Shown here: in pieces, positions 32,249 through 44,516 of the stretch | Layout: the number at the start of each line of letters is the position of its first letter | How positions within the stretch are numbered: the first letter of the stretch is position 1 | NCBI GenBank assembly: GCA_012064385.1 | Contig: QRDG01000136.1 | Coordinates: forward strand, 427,266 to 491,265 | Direction: 5' to 3' | DNA length: 64,000 bases | Source: Puccinellia tenuiflora | Taxonomy: Eukaryota; Streptophyta; Magnoliopsida; Poales; Poaceae | Notes under the pieces: generated by a model | Told to the model about the DNA's origin: nothing | The model's input: the letters and a program-made list of their open reading frames with translations, nothing else | Database searches by the model: none | Made by a program: the position numbers and the translations under genes

Positions 32249-35200
32249 ATGGCATCTAGCACTCTAAGCTCACCAGTGATTGACGCGACGCCATCGGATT
32301 CGGCTCCGCCGATGGGCGGCTCTCATTCCGCGGCCGCCGCCGCCGGCTCCTTGCACCCACCGCCACCTCCGAGCCCTCCGCCGCTACAGCTGCATCTTCC
32401 CCATCTCCGGTGGACATCTTCACCGTGCCAGGGTCGCGACGAAGTGGCCTTTGCGAAAGCCGCAGCCGAAGCCGCTGCCTCTGCCACTCAAGCCCCCAAG
32501 GCTTCTGACGCCGTAGCCGAAGGAGCTAGCGCTGGAGAGGAGGACGAAGAGGAGGAAGCCGGCAGCGATAAAGGTGCTGCCAACAACCCGACACACAATT
32601 GGGTCGGCTCAGCTGTAGAAGAAGGCGAGCTCAAAAGCATGGCGGCTGATGGCGTCATTCCTCCGGCATATTCTACTTTGCCGGCTTGGAGATCCGCCTT
32701 GGACGACCCGTATCCAACCCCAGTCCGGGACGAGCGGGTACTTCTCTCCTCCCACGTCTCTAGGGGTTTTTCTTTGCCGCCGTCAGCATTTCTGATAGAA
32801 ATATTCGACCACTACGGCCTCCAACTCCATAACATCACCCCAAACAGTTTGCTATACATCTCCGGCTTTGTAGCTCTATTTGAAGGTTACTTAGGTATAA
32901 AACCTAGGCTAGACTTCTTCCATAGATGCTTCTTAGTCAAGAGGCAGACTGTCAACAAGGAGCTGCTAGTGGTCGGCTCAATCAGTTTCAACTGCCGCCG
33001 GGATATCGACTGGTACCCTCAGGTACCGATTGTTGATTCGGCAAAGGGATGGGCATCGACCTTCTTTTACTGCAAGGACGTGGCACCACCGAACCGGCTG
33101 GAGGGCCTTGCCCCCTTCACAGATATAGCCGGCACGCCCATGCCGTCCTGGACGAAGAAGCCGTCGGCGAAGATGCCGGCAGACCATGCCGCCATTCAAG
33201 CGAAGATTTCGGAGTTAACCTCCGGCTCTCCTCCCCTAACTGGGGAGGACACCATAATATGCTGGGTCAAAAGACGGATCCAGCCCCTCCAGCACCGTAC
33301 CCGCCTTTTGTGCGAGTACACTGGTAATGCTGATCCCATGAGGACCAGCGAGAAAGACATGGATGAGGAGCTCTACCACGCGCGCCTCAACCGCCTAATC
33401 AAAGCCCGGCCCAACGAGGGTCGGCAATATGAAGAATCGATGCCGATGTTCACGACATCCAACCCTCCCCCAAAGGTACTTTGCCGAAAACAAAGTTCAA
33501 TTCTTTGAAGGGATGTTAGCTTTATAGCCACAAGCTGACTTGTTTTATTCCTCAGATTCCGGGCCTTTCCGCTCCTGGATCAGCTGGCACGACGTCGTCC
33601 AGCAAAGTGATCCAGCGTCCCGTTACCTTTTCTTTGGCTCAAGCAGAGAGCCGGAAAAGGAAGAGCCAGTCTATCACGATTGGTGCCAAGTCATCCGAAG
33701 ATGACAATGCTCTCGCTGGGCTCAACATCCCCAGCAAGAAGTAAGTCGGCTGACAACGCTTTGTTTTCTTCTTGCTTTGATATTGAGCCGGCCTTGCTGA
33801 ACTTGCCCCTTATATCGTTGCAGGATAAAAAAGGGCGCGCCCCTTAAATCAAAGGTATGCGCCACGCGGAAGAAAGCGTCTCCCGCTGTAGCTCCTGCCA
33901 CTCCGGTTCCGAAGCCGAACCCCGCCGAAGAGGGTGCCCGCACTGTGGCAGCAGGTCCTATCTTAGGGAGAGCCGGGACTACCCCTCCTTCGCAATGGAC
34001 GGAGATGACGGGAAAGGTGACAGCACCTCCTTCCCCACCAAGGGCTGAAGCTCCGGCTAATGATGCCCCGATTTTCCCTCCAATCAAGGCAGAAGCCTTT
34101 GACGCGGAGGGGTATATTAAGCCGGAGTTCATGAGCCGGTTTATGCGTGCCCCTCGGTTGCCCCGAAAGAAAAGAACCACTGTCAGGGACGATGAGCCGG
34201 AACAGACCAAAGCCTATGACACCCTTGATGTCATAGAGATCCTTGAGGACCAGCAGCAATACTTCACCGAGTCCTTTGATGCCGGCATGTCCCTTCTGCG
34301 TGAGCACTTCCAGGTAAATATCCTCCCCAGTAGCCCCCGAGCACTATGCCGGACTAAATTAGAAAAGATAGCCGACATAGTGGTCAAAGTCAAATGCATC
34401 CACGTAGCCCCCGAGCATTTAGAGTGCCTTCATGTAGCCATATTGTCATCAAGCTTTAGGCTTTTTAGCAAAACTCCTTACGCAGATTCATCGAGAAATT
34501 GACGCTGAAACCATCACTTCTTTGGGTTTGCGAAATCAGGAGATGCGCCGACTAAGGGCAGAGCTGGTAAACAAGGACACCATTATTGCCGGGTTGAAGC
34601 AGACCGGGTCATTTACCAGGGTAATAATGCCGAAAAAACTTTCAATTTCTTGCTTCCAGCTTTATTTGTCTGCTAACGATATATTTGTCGCAGACGCCAT
34701 CAACAAGGCCTAGGAGTTCGTAGACAACGTGGGAACCGTCTACCAGCTCCGCAACGAGAACATTGAGCTGAAAAAGCTTAATGAATCGATGAAGACAGAG
34801 CTGGAATCGGCTCAAAAAGCTCTTGTGCAAGCCGAGCAAAATCTGGAAACAGAAAGGCAACAGAGCAAAGATTCCCTCCGTTAAGTTCAGGACCGGCTTG
34901 ACAAGCGTCTGGACGAATCGCTGGCAATAGACAACCAGCTTCTGAGTAAGTTTTATACTTAAGAACTCACTTTTGCTGCGTTTGCGTCTGCCTGCTTAAC
35001 AAGTTAACTTCGCCTTTTACAGCTCCGGCCGGCTTGGGCCATGAGTTGACAGCGGAGAACCGGCTTGACCGGATTTTGGAGATGGGGGAGATTATCCCGA
35101 AGATACTTTCTTCGGGAAAAAATATTGTTGAAAAATTCTTTCCCGGCAACCCCGAGTCTTTGGCGAACCTGGTAGATTTGCCGGCCGAGTTGGATGAGGC

Positions 35201-35498
35201 AACTTCGTTCTTTGACGAACGGCTCCGATCCAGCGCTCGCGGAGGTGCGAAGACGGCTCTGGGCTTAATGATGGCTCACTATCCAGAAGCTGAAGCTTGG
35301 CGGGTGGCATCCGGCTTTCCTCTTGAAAAGGAGGATGGCTCACCGCTTGATGACCAAGATCGCAGGAAGATTCTGCACTCCGTCTCCGGCTATGCCAGCA
35401 AGATTGCCAAGATGGTATCGTTGACCACCATCTTCAAGGAAGTTCCGTGCCCGCCAACACCCGCCCAATCAGATGATGACGGCGAGGAGGTGAACTGA
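32249..35498 (+). pseudogene. Antisense extra gene of Tat element (Transposase_28/PF04195-like), six exons
   Basis: Opposite in strand to gag-pol. Proposed exons: 32249-33475, 33556-33740, 33824-34313, 34486-34620, 34694-34945, 35023-35498. The five introns (about 73-172 nt) start GT and end AG. Exon 1 (409 codons) starts in good context (CCCCATGGC), has an Ala/Pro-rich then acidic N-terminus, and the PF04195-type core around SRGFSLPPSAFLIEI, GLQLHNITPNSLLYISGF and EGYLGIKP. Exons 3-5 are charged and helical (coiled coil likely); exon 6 ends at a stop at 35498 after DDDGEEVN. Exon 5 is damaged (TAG near 34712, TAA near 34882, one-base frame problem at its start). Related genes are known in Grande/RIRE2-type elements; function unknown. 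Convergent with pol. Confidence 0.72.
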
Positions 35499-36032
35499 TG
35501 TTAAAGCCGAATTTGCTCATTCGAGCCGGCTTCCCTGAAAAATGTAGACTAGATGTAAGCAAGTCGAACAGTGTGAAATATTTTGTAAATAACTGTCTTT
35601 TGCCATATTTAACTTATCTACTTTTGCAATTTTGCATTTTTTATGCCTTAGTTCAATCTGGCCTTGACACCTTAGCTTTTAAGTGCCAGCAAACCTATTG
35701 CGAAGCAAACTTGCTGAGCAACAGGGTACACAATGACCAATCTGTTTATACCCAGATCAAGTGCCGCCTTTCGGTGCCAGAACACTTTGAAGCAACCCGG
35801 CACAAAAAGCTATCAGACAAACATTATTTGGCAAAATTTAAGTTTTTCATCACCTTAAGGCGGATCTAACAGAGAAAAGAGTTTACCAACTAGCAACACA
35901 GGCAATTTCGGGTAAACAGATATTATCAATAAGATCATTGGGAAATAAGGGATGGTACAGATTCTCGAATTCGACATGAGAGAAACCAATTTTTATTTCA
36001 TGATCACATTGACATGGTTACAATAGAATTTG
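35499..36032. other. Spacer between convergent antisense gene and pol
   Basis: AT-rich, no gene recognised. A 123-codon + frame directly after the antisense stop has no domain. It presumably holds both 3' ends. Confidence 0.5.
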
Positions 36033-36234
36033 CTAAGTGTAAAAAGGACGTAGCTGAGCGATATTCCACGGACGTTTTGTCTCGTCTAAGCCGTCATCTA
36101 CATGCCTTTTCCTCTTTCGACCTTTCTTCCTGGGATCTTTCTTTGAATCCCTTAAGTCGAGCAGGTAATATGACCCGTTTTTCAGAACTTTGCTTATAAC
36201 GCACTACTAGGAAACTAGCTATAGGTGGGATGCT

Positions 36235-36650
36235 ATTTTGTGGCGCACCAATATTTCATGCGCCACTAAATTTTTTTTTGTGGCGCACCAGTTTTCATGC
36301 GCCACTAAAAGAAGAAATTCTGTGGCGCATCTGGAGGACATGCGCCACTAAAAGAAGACATTCTGTGGCGCACCTTCCTCCATGCGCCACAGAAATTCTG
36401 TGGGCCCCACAACCAACGGCTGGCTTGCATCCTACGCCGCCTTTTCTGTGGCGCATGGAGCAAGGTGCGCCACAGAAATGTACATTTCTGTGGCGCATCT
36501 GGCCAGATGCGCCACAGAAATATGGTGGGCCCGGCACCAATGATTAGGGGCTGCACAATTCTGTGGCGCATGGGTCCACATGCGCCACAGAAAGTGACAT
36601 TTCTGTGGCGCATGTGGTTCCATGCGCCACAGAATTGTGCAGCATTTTTT
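36235..36650. repeat. Mini-CACTA subterminal repeats, left
   Basis: About ten copies of TTCTGTGGCGCA and its complement in alternating orientation; paired copies flank 7-15 base spacers so each pair can form a hairpin. The right block (37035-37070 and 37715-37900) uses the same unit. Confidence 0.85.
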
Positions 36651-37274
36651 CACCCCACGCACCCCCCCCCCCCGTGGATCGCCTTTTTAGTTTTGCACGT
36701 AGGGAAAGAAAATGATAAAAAATTCAAAAAATAAAATCCTTTTAGATATATGGAAGGTTTAGGGTCTAGTTTGTAGGAAAAATTTGAAATACACATTTTG
36801 ACCTTTTTTCCAATAGTAGGTGTAGAAATATTAAATTGGCCATAACTTTTGCATACGACGTCGAAAAAATGCGTATAATACCTTAAAAAAACTAGAGAAA
36901 ATTTCGGATTCGATCCCACCAGGGTTTACCCGGTCAGCCATTCACAGAATCCTCAAATTCCAAACAAAAAAAGTTACGGGCAACAGAAGAACTTTCCCAG
37001 CAAAATCAAAAAAAATTCAAAAAAAGGAAAAAAAAATCTGTGGCGCATGTCTAGCCCATGCGCCACAGAATTGTGAGATTCGAAATTTGAATCCCGCCGG
37101 CGCCCTCATCTCCCTCTCTTTTCCCCTTTTCTCCTCATCTCCTCCAATTCTCCCTCCACTTCTCTCTCCACTTCTCCTCTTTCTTTCTCCTCTTCCCTTC
37201 TCCTCTACACTTCTCTCCCCTTCTCCTCCCTCCTCCATCTCTTCTCCTCTACTCCACATCTTCTCTACTCCTCC

Positions 37275-37560
37275 TCCTCCTCCACCTCCACCTCCACCTC
37301 CACCTCCACCTCCACCTCCACCTCCACCTCCACCTCCGGCGACCTCCTCCACAACTCCGGCGAGCTCCACAACTCCGGCGACCTCCTCACCACCCCGACG
37401 ACCACCTCCACAACCCCGACGACCTCAACCACGACGACCTCCACCTTCGGTGACCTCCTCCTCCACCTCCGGCGACCTCCTCCACCACCGGCAACCTCCT
37501 TCTCCACTCCGGTGACCTCGGCCTCCACTCCGGCGACCTCCTCCTCCACTCCGGCGACCT
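37275..37560. repeat. CTCCAC minisatellite and related CTCCGGCGAC repeats
   Basis: Some ten tandem CACCTC hexamers (37278-37340) followed by irregular CTCCGGCGACCTC units. The long proline- or glycine-rich frames across it come from the repeat and are not genes. Confidence 0.85.
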
Positions 37561-40500
37561 CATCCGGTGACCTCCAACGACCCCTTCCTCCACCCACGGC
37601 AACACGGTCTCCGACGAGCTCCGATGAAATTCCGGCGAAATTCCGGCGGCCAGATCTGGATCCAGATCTGGATCTAGATCTGGCCGCCCTTTTTTTTGAA
37701 ATTCAAAAAAAATTCTGTGGCGCACCAAGGTGGGATGCGCCACTAAAATATTTCTGTGGCGCACGGTGCTGGGATGCGCCACAGAATTTGGCATTTCTGT
37801 GGCGCACCACCGGCGTGCGCCACAGAAATATATTTTAGTGGCGAGGATTTAGTGGCGCATTCACTATTTCCAGGGATGCGCCACAGAATCGTGAAAAGGT
37901 GCGCCACTGATAGCCTGTTTCCTAGTAGTGACGAAAGGCCCTTCCCATGGTGGGGATAATTTGTGCTGCCGGCTTTGCACAAGCCGAAGCACTAAGTCGC
38001 CCTCTCGAAAAGATCGACTCCGCACCCTACGGCTCTGGTAGCGACGTAGATCTTGTTGATAGATGGTGGATCTTTGGAGAGCTAACTCTGTTTCTTCTTC
38101 GAGGACATCTAAGCCGTCTTGACGTGCTTCTTCTGCGTCTTCTTCGACGTAGGCTGCGACTCTAGGCGAATCGTGGATCATGTCGGATGGGAGCACCGCC
38201 TCTGCGCCATAGACAAGGAAGAAAGGGGTGAAGCCGGTTGATCTATTTGTGGTAGTACGAATACTCCATAAGACCGCCGGCAATTCATCAACCCACGCGC
38301 CGGCTGCCCGATGTAGAGTTTCAAGCCTCGGCTTAATACCCTGCAGAATAATGCCGTTAGTGCGATCTACCTGTCCATTGGATTGCGGGTGTGCCACCGA
38401 TGCCACATCGAGTCGGATTTTTGATCGGCTGCAGAACTTCGCTAGCTCACCGACGGCAAAGTTTGTGCTATTGTCAGTGATAATGCTATGCGGTATGCCG
38501 AATCGGGTTGTAATCTCGACGATGAACTTTGTTGCTGTAACTCCGTCGAGTTTCTTGATGGGCTTTGCCTCCACCCACTTTGTGAATTTGTCGACCGCCA
38601 CCAGCAGGTGGGTTAAGCCTCCCCTTGCCGTCTTAAAAGGTCCCACCATGTCGAGCCCCCAGACCGCGAACGGCCAAGTGATGGGGATCGTTCGAAGCTC
38701 CTGAGCCGGCAAGTGAATCTGCTTTGCGTAGCGCTGACATCCTTCACAAGTCTTGACGATGTTGATAGCATCCTCTTTAGCCGTCAGCCAGAAGAATCCG
38801 TGCCGAAACGCCTTGGCGACTAACGCCTTTGCCGCCACGTGATGCCCACATTCGCCGGAGTGGATTTCTTCTAAGATTTGCCGTCCTTCTTCTGGAGAGA
38901 CGCATCTTTGGAAGATGCCGGATGTGCTCCTCTTGTAGAGTTGCCCGTTAATAATCGTGTACGCCTTTGCTCGACGCTCAATTTGACGGCTTAACACCTC
39001 GTCGTCCTTAGGCAGTTTCTTATTAACCAAGAAATCAATATAGGGTGTGGTCCAATCTGGGGTTACCAAGCACACCTGAACTGATTCTGCCGACAAAGGG
39101 TAATCTTCATCGCCGCCTTTGATGGACGGCTTGTGAAGGTGATGGAGGAATACGTCTGGTGGCACTGCCTTTTTCTTGGATCCTATTCTGGCCAAGGCAT
39201 CAGCAGCTTCATTGTCATCTCGGGAGATATGTCGAACCTCTAAGCCGGCAAAGCATCGGCCGAATTCGTCGACTGTTCTTCTGTATTCCGCCATTGTGGG
39301 ACTCTTCGTGTCCCAACATCCATCAAGTTGCTGCACAACCAGATCTGAGTCGCCATAGCAGAGGATGCGCTGTACTCCCAATTCCTTAGCCATGTGAAGA
39401 CCATGAAGGAGAGCCTCATACTCTGCTACATTGTTGGTGGCGTTGAAGTGGATTCGGAGGACATAACTGAGCTTATCACCCTTAGGCGATTTTAGAACCA
39501 CTCCAGCCCCCGAGCCTTCCTTCATCTTCGAGCCATCGAAATGCATTATCCAGTACTGAGAATCCGGCAAAGGTGTGCTTTCCATTGCCTCTGTCCAATC
39601 TGCAACAAAGTCGGCTAAGACCTGAGACTTGATGGCGGTCCTCGGCTTGTACTGTATGTCAAAAGCTGCTAACTCGATGCCCCATTTGGCGACTCGACCC
39701 GTTGCGTCGGCATTGTTGATGATTTCCCTTAATGGAGCCTTGCTGACCACCGTGACTGTGTGATCATGGAAGTAATGACGCAGTTTCCTGGCGGCAAAGA
39801 ATACGCCATAGGCTAACTTCTGGTAGTGGGGATAGCGCTGCTTTGAATCTGAGAATACCTCGCTAATAAAATAGACTGGGGCGCTGATCCGGCCATTGCT
39901 TTCCCTCTTCCAGGCGCTCAACTACAATGACGGCACTGATAACAAAGTTTGTGGCCGACAAATAGAGCAAGAGTGGCTCTCTTTCCTTTGGAGCCGCCAA
40001 GATTGGAGCATGCGTCAATGTATACTTCAGCTGAGCTAAAGCTGCTTCTGCTTCCTCCGTCCAGACGAAATTATCCGACTTTTTGAGGAGTTTATACAGG
40101 GGCAAAGCTTTATCTCCAAGCCGGCTGATGAAACGGCTTACAGCCGCAGCGGAACCCGTAAGCCGCTGTATGTCCTTCAGACAAGTCGGCTTCTCGATGT
40201 TCTGAATCGCCTTTATCTTTTCCGGGTTAACTTCAATTCCTCTTTGGGAAACAATGAAGCCCAGAAGCTGCCTGCGGGTACACCGAAGACGCATTTTGCC
40301 GGATTAAGCTTCATCTGGTACTCCCTTAGGTTTGCAAAGGTTTCCGACAGATCGGCGATGAGATCGCCACGCTTCTTCGACATGACTGCAATGTCGTCAA
40401 CATAGACGTGAACATTGCGGCCAATTTGCTTGTCCAGACATCGCCTGATACACCTTTGGTAAGTAGCACCGGCGTTCTTTAAGCCGAACGGCATTGTGAC

Positions 40501-40992
40501 ATAGCAATAATTGCCATACGGCGTAGTGAAGGATGTCTTGATTTGATCTGACTCCTTCATCTTTATCTGATGGTAACCCGAATAAGCGTCCAGAAAACAT
40601 AGCATCTCTGAGCCGGCAGTTGAATCAATGACCTGATCGATGCGCGGTAAAGCGAATGGATCTTTAGGGCAGGCTTTGTTTAAGCCGGTGAAATCAATGC
40701 ACATACGCAGCTCCGAGGTGTTCTTCTTTGGGACTAGCACGGGATTTGCCAACCAATCAGTGTGGACAACTTCACGAATGAATTTGGCGGCTGTGAGCCT
40801 TAGGATCTCCTTTCCAACCGCCTTGCGCTTCTCAGTTCCGAGCCGACGAAGGCCTTGCTTGACCGGCTTTGCGTCCTTGTTGACTTTTAGGGAGTGCTCG
40901 GCAAGTTTCCTCGGGACACCTGGCATGTCAGATGGCGACCAGGCAAAAATGTCCCGGTTCTCACGGAGAAACTTGACGAGCTCGCCTTCCTA

Positions 40993-42155
40993 TTTGTCGT
41001 CGAGACCGGTGCCGATGATGGCCTCCTTTGTCGGATCCTCCTTTGAGAGCTTGATTTTCTTGGTGTCATCCTTTGGCTTGAAGCTTGAGTCGACTTTAGA
41101 GGACGGCTTTTCAGTCGCGGCATCTCATCGGGACCAATTGTTTTCTTGAGGTCCTCCAACTCTTCCCTGCAGATTGCTTGTTCAGCATGGACGGCATTGG
41201 AGGCCTCGCATTCCTTGGCTTTCTTGAAGTCTCCCTTAACTGTGATGACGCCATTGGGTCCCGGCATTTTCAGCATGCTGTAGATGTAGCAGGGCCGAGC
41301 CATAAACTTGGCGAAAGCCGGACGTCCAAAGATTGCATGGTATGCACTTCTGAAGGGAACCACCTCAAAAGAGACGTCCTCAGTCCGAAAATTATCGGCT
41401 TCACCAAAGGTGACCTTCAGGGTAATTTGCCCCATCGAGGAAGCTTGTCGTCCCGGCACAATCCCATGAAACTTCACAGTACTGTGGGTGAGTTGTGACT
41501 CGGAAATACGCATCCTCCTTAACGTTGCGGCGTAAAGTATGTTGATACTGCTGCCGCCATCCATGAGTACCTTTGTCAACTTGTACTTGTCGACTATTGG
41601 GCTGACGACTAAGGCGTAGGTGCGCTTTGCAGGAACTCTATCCGGGTGATCGCTGCGATCCCATGTGATGGGTGTGTCTGACCAATCCAGATATTGAGGA
41701 ACTGCGGGCACCGTAGCGTTGAGTTCTCGCCAAGCCGCCTTTTCTTTGCGTGAAGAATCTGTTGCCAGGTTGACAATGAGACTTTCGGCATGCTTAGGGA
41801 ATTTGCTGCCTTTTTCTTTGGAGGCAGCGTCATCCGACTTTGAAGCAGCTTCCTCCTTCTCTTTGTCGTCCTTCCTGGACTTGCGCTTGTTCCTTGACTT
41901 GCCGGCCTTGGGGTCCTTAGCGATGTCTCGATTAATGTGACATTGCTGGATCGTGTGGGAACTTGTCCCATCTGGCCTCAGATGATGGACACAGGGGTTG
42001 TGCTTGATGTCGTCATACTTCACCGCTGGTGGCCGGGATGATTGGTTATTTGCCGGCTTCTTGCCTTGCCACTTGCCATTGCTTGAACCACCCTTTCCAA
42101 AGGCGGCAGCGACCTCATGAGAAGGGCCGGCTTGATCTTCAACCTTCTTTTTCCG
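40993..42155 (-). pseudogene. Tat zinc knuckle and protease region (first element)
   Basis: Processes the polyprotein. The frame from 42155 reads a knuckle-like CVHHLRPDGTSSHTIQQC, a lysine-rich linker, YLDWSDTPITWDRSDHP, and an aspartic protease with LMDGGSSINILYA (D-G-G form, common in Tat) and IFGRPAFAKFMA. A frameshift near 41125 joins it to the RT frame, where KIKLSKEDPTKEA leads to TAG at 40990. Upstream it connects to gag through a frameshift in an A-run near 42155. Confidence 0.85.
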
Positions 42156-43729
42156 GACTCGCGTCGGCGGTTTTCGGCATCCTCCCTGTTGTCATCATCG
42201 GCGGCGGCGTACTTGTTTGCACAAGCGAGTAAGCCCCCCAAAGTTTCCGACTCGTCGCTGTAGATCATGAAGCGGAAAGTCGTCCCCTTCCTCAGAGATT
42301 GCTTGAAAGCGTGAATCGCCTGAGTTTCTGAGACGCCTTCGCAAGCGTTCTTGATTTCACTCCATCGTGAGACGAATTCACGGCTGGACTCGTTCCTTTG
42401 CTGCACGCACCGCTGTAAGTCGAAAATCGACTTTGGGCGCTTATATGTGCCCTGGAAGTGCTGGATAAAAACACGCTTCATATCACTCCAGGTATGAACT
42501 GTCCTTTCAGGCAGGCCTTCAATCCACATGCGTGCCGTCCCGGTTAACATCAGGGGCAAGAATCGCACTGCCGAGTCGGCGCTGCCTTGATATATGTCGC
42601 AGGCACTAACGTAATCTGAGAGCCAGGTCTCAGGATTAGCCGTACCGCTGTACTTCTCAACCATCTTTGTTACGTTCGACAAAGTGGGAGGTAGAATTTG
42701 CTCTCTGATTGTTCTGCCAAAACACTTGGGGCCGAGGTACTGGGCATCTCTGGCCGACTTCCTCTCCTCGATTAGGCTTCGAACATCATTGGCTGGTGGC
42801 GGTTTAGCAACCGACTTTTCTTGTCTTGGTTCTTCCCTGTGACGGCTTTGGCTTGCCCGGCTTGCATTAGGCGGAGGGCTTGGAGTCCTTTGTCGTCGTG
42901 GAGGGGGTATGTATTTGGAAGTGTTATCTCCCTCTTTGCGCGGTGGAGGAGGCGGTGGAGGTGGCATATGACCTCTGTTTCCCTCCCTTCGGGGCTGATT
43001 TTCCCCTTCACGTCGTCGCTCCTGACGGGGTGGAGCCACCTTTTCCTTGCGAGGATCCTCCTTTCGCTCTCGGCTCCGATGCCTTTCCTGACCAGCTTCA
43101 CGATGGCGTGAAGAACCTGTCCGGGATTCCGCGCCTCTAGGCTGCTTGTCCTTCGGGTCCTTGCTGCCTTTGTTGTGACTGCTTGAGCCGGCCGGGTCGT
43201 CATCTGGGTCGGCAGGGGCAGCAGCCATTGGCTTGTTAGCGGTTGACTTGCAAAGGCGAGAATCATCAACGAGCCGCCCTGTTTTGACTTGCGAATCATT
43301 CTGCTGCTGCTGTGCAACCTCCAGTAGATAAGCCGAATATTTAAGCCGAGCGTCACGATCCAGAGATTTGTCGAACATGACCTCCTGGGCAGCCTCCATA
43401 TTTTTGGCTGGGGTATTGAAGTAACACAGATTTGTCACCGGGTCACGTCGGTGGTGGTACTTCCTCCAGACTGAATCTACATGATCGGCTTCCCACTTGC
43501 TACGGAAATCCAACCTCTTATGCAGGTTCTTATCACGAGCCGGACGGAAAACATCGTCAGCCCCCTTTTCCCCCTGCTTTCGGATGAACTCCGTTTCCTT
43601 GTTTGTGAGCTCAACTTCACGCTCTACTATCTGGGCGGCTTGCTCCTCAAGTAGGGCGCGGCGCTTCTCAATGTCGTCCAGCGATGCGTTTGGAGGGAGT
43701 GGCGTCAACAGTTGCTTGCAGCTCGCCAT
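42020..43729 (-). pseudogene. gag: Tat gag (first element)
   Basis: Capsid-like protein that packages element RNA. It starts at ATG 43729 (MASCKQLLTPLPP). A coiled coil (residues about 20-55), a long charged R/E/P-rich linker with proline runs, and the retrotrans_gag domain follow (residues about 350-480, with PETWLSDYVSACD, MLTGTARMWIEGLP and KGTTFRF). The frame stays open to 42020, but after about 42155 it is out of register with the expected C-terminus: a one-base shift in AAAAAG separates it from the zinc-knuckle frame. The protein is otherwise long and uninterrupted. Confidence 0.88.
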
Positions 43730-43747
43730 CTTTCTTTCGTGCTCCCT

Positions 43748-44447
43748 CTACGCCGCGTCGCCGGTCTTAGCGTCGATGTCGTCTCCTCCGGCCGGCCTTC
43801 TGTCTGTCCCCTTTGACGGAGCCAGTGGTGGTACGAAATCCACCTTGAGATTTCCGGCTTGCGGAGTTTTTTCTTCGCCATTGGCGGTTTTCGAGGTGTT
43901 GGGGTCGGCATTAGGATCCGAGATGTTTCCCATCAAGACCTCGACAGGGCGTCCTAAGCAGGACGCAACCTTCCGACTGAAATCGTCGGATTCTCCTTCA
44001 GACTCAGGGTCTTGCTCCATAGGAGCGGTGTCCACTGATCCGGCTTCTGAATCTGCCTCCATCTGCAAAGCAGGAAGGATTGACTCAGGTAGTGTCGTCG
44101 ACTCGTTTGAGCCGGATTCTCCAGCCATGCCGACGAAGTGGAAACCCGGCGCCGCCCCTGAGGTTGCGTCATCTTCGGAGTCCTCATCGTCAGCATCAAA
44201 CGCTAGATCCAGATCAGCTAGCTCCTCAGAGTCTAGGTCCGATCCGTCTTCAAAGTTGTAGGGGTGGGTGGTGGGCAAACTTGATGTGAACTCGAGATCG
44301 TCCAAAGCCTGGGCGGTGAAGCCGACGAAGATGTCGAAACCGCCGATGGAGACCGTGGACCAGCCGGCGGGATCCTCCTTTGCCGGCGTCCAGAGGCCAT
44401 CGTTGAAGACGTGGCCGGCTCCCGATTCGTCGAAGTAGCTCACCATG
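43748..44447 (-). CDS. Leader ORF between primer site and gag
   Basis: An open frame from ATG 44447 (MVSYFDESGAG) to a stop at 43748, 19 bp before the gag ATG. The protein of about 232 residues is very acidic (runs of D, E and S in the middle) with no recognised domain. The frame is open further upstream through the primer site into the LTR. It may be a separate leader protein or an ancestral N-terminal extension of gag lost to a frame change; I do not recognise a family. Confidence 0.5.
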
Positions 44448-44516
44448 CCGACCGCGATGGTGTCGCCGACTCCGCCTGCAGCTCCTGGACAGATCGAAAC
44501 CCCAGAGGTCTCCTGC

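Larger units (their letters stand above)
36202..37930. mobile_element. Non-autonomous CACTA element inserted in pol
   Basis: 1729 bp with TIR CACTACTAGGAAAC perfect over 14 bp at both ends and a 3-bp target duplication ACG (36199-36201 and 37931-37933). Both ends are packed with TGTGGCGCA/TGCGCCACA subterminal repeats. The middle holds AT-rich sequence (36680-37030) and a pyrimidine-rich block with CTCCAC repeats; no transposase. It carries the same repeat units and the GGGCCCCACAACCAACGGCTGG-like stretch, near 36411, found at the cut end of the 21929-28679 CACTA, so it is probably a deletion derivative of that family. Confidence 0.93.
36033..40992 (-). pseudogene. pol: Tat pol: RT, two RNase H, integrase (first element), disrupted
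   Basis: Copies element RNA to DNA and integrates it. RT (40213-40989) has CIDFTGLNKACPKDPF, FLDAYSGYHQI and YVDD; RNase H follows (RKLRHYF near 39780), then an archaeal-type second RNase H (MHFDGS, YGDSDLVVQQ, 39050-39550), then integrase with HHCC (HSGECGHH...CEGC), WGLDMVGPF, ITDNSTNF and SNGQVDRTNG. The third catalytic position reads D where the family has E. Frameshifts near 40272 and 39905; TAG at 40990-40992 just before EGELVKFL. A mini-CACTA (36202-37930) splits the last 60 codons: GPFV before it, VISKVLKNGSYYLLD after it, stop at 36033-36035. Confidence 0.92.

Noticed and set aside
35498..35869. 123-codon frame after the antisense gene
   Set aside because: AT-rich, no domain, starts within the upstream stop region; likely chance.
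37017..37838. Proline- or glycine-rich frames in the mini-CACTA
   Set aside because: Produced by CTCCAC/CTCCGGCGAC tandem repeats.
36235..37900. CRISPR-like array
   Set aside because: The spaced repeats alternate in orientation and sit inside perfect CACTA TIRs; they are transposon subterminal repeats in a plant genome.
43497..44261. 254-codon + strand frame
   Set aside because: Opposite strand of gag start and leader ORF; serine-rich shadow of acidic codons.
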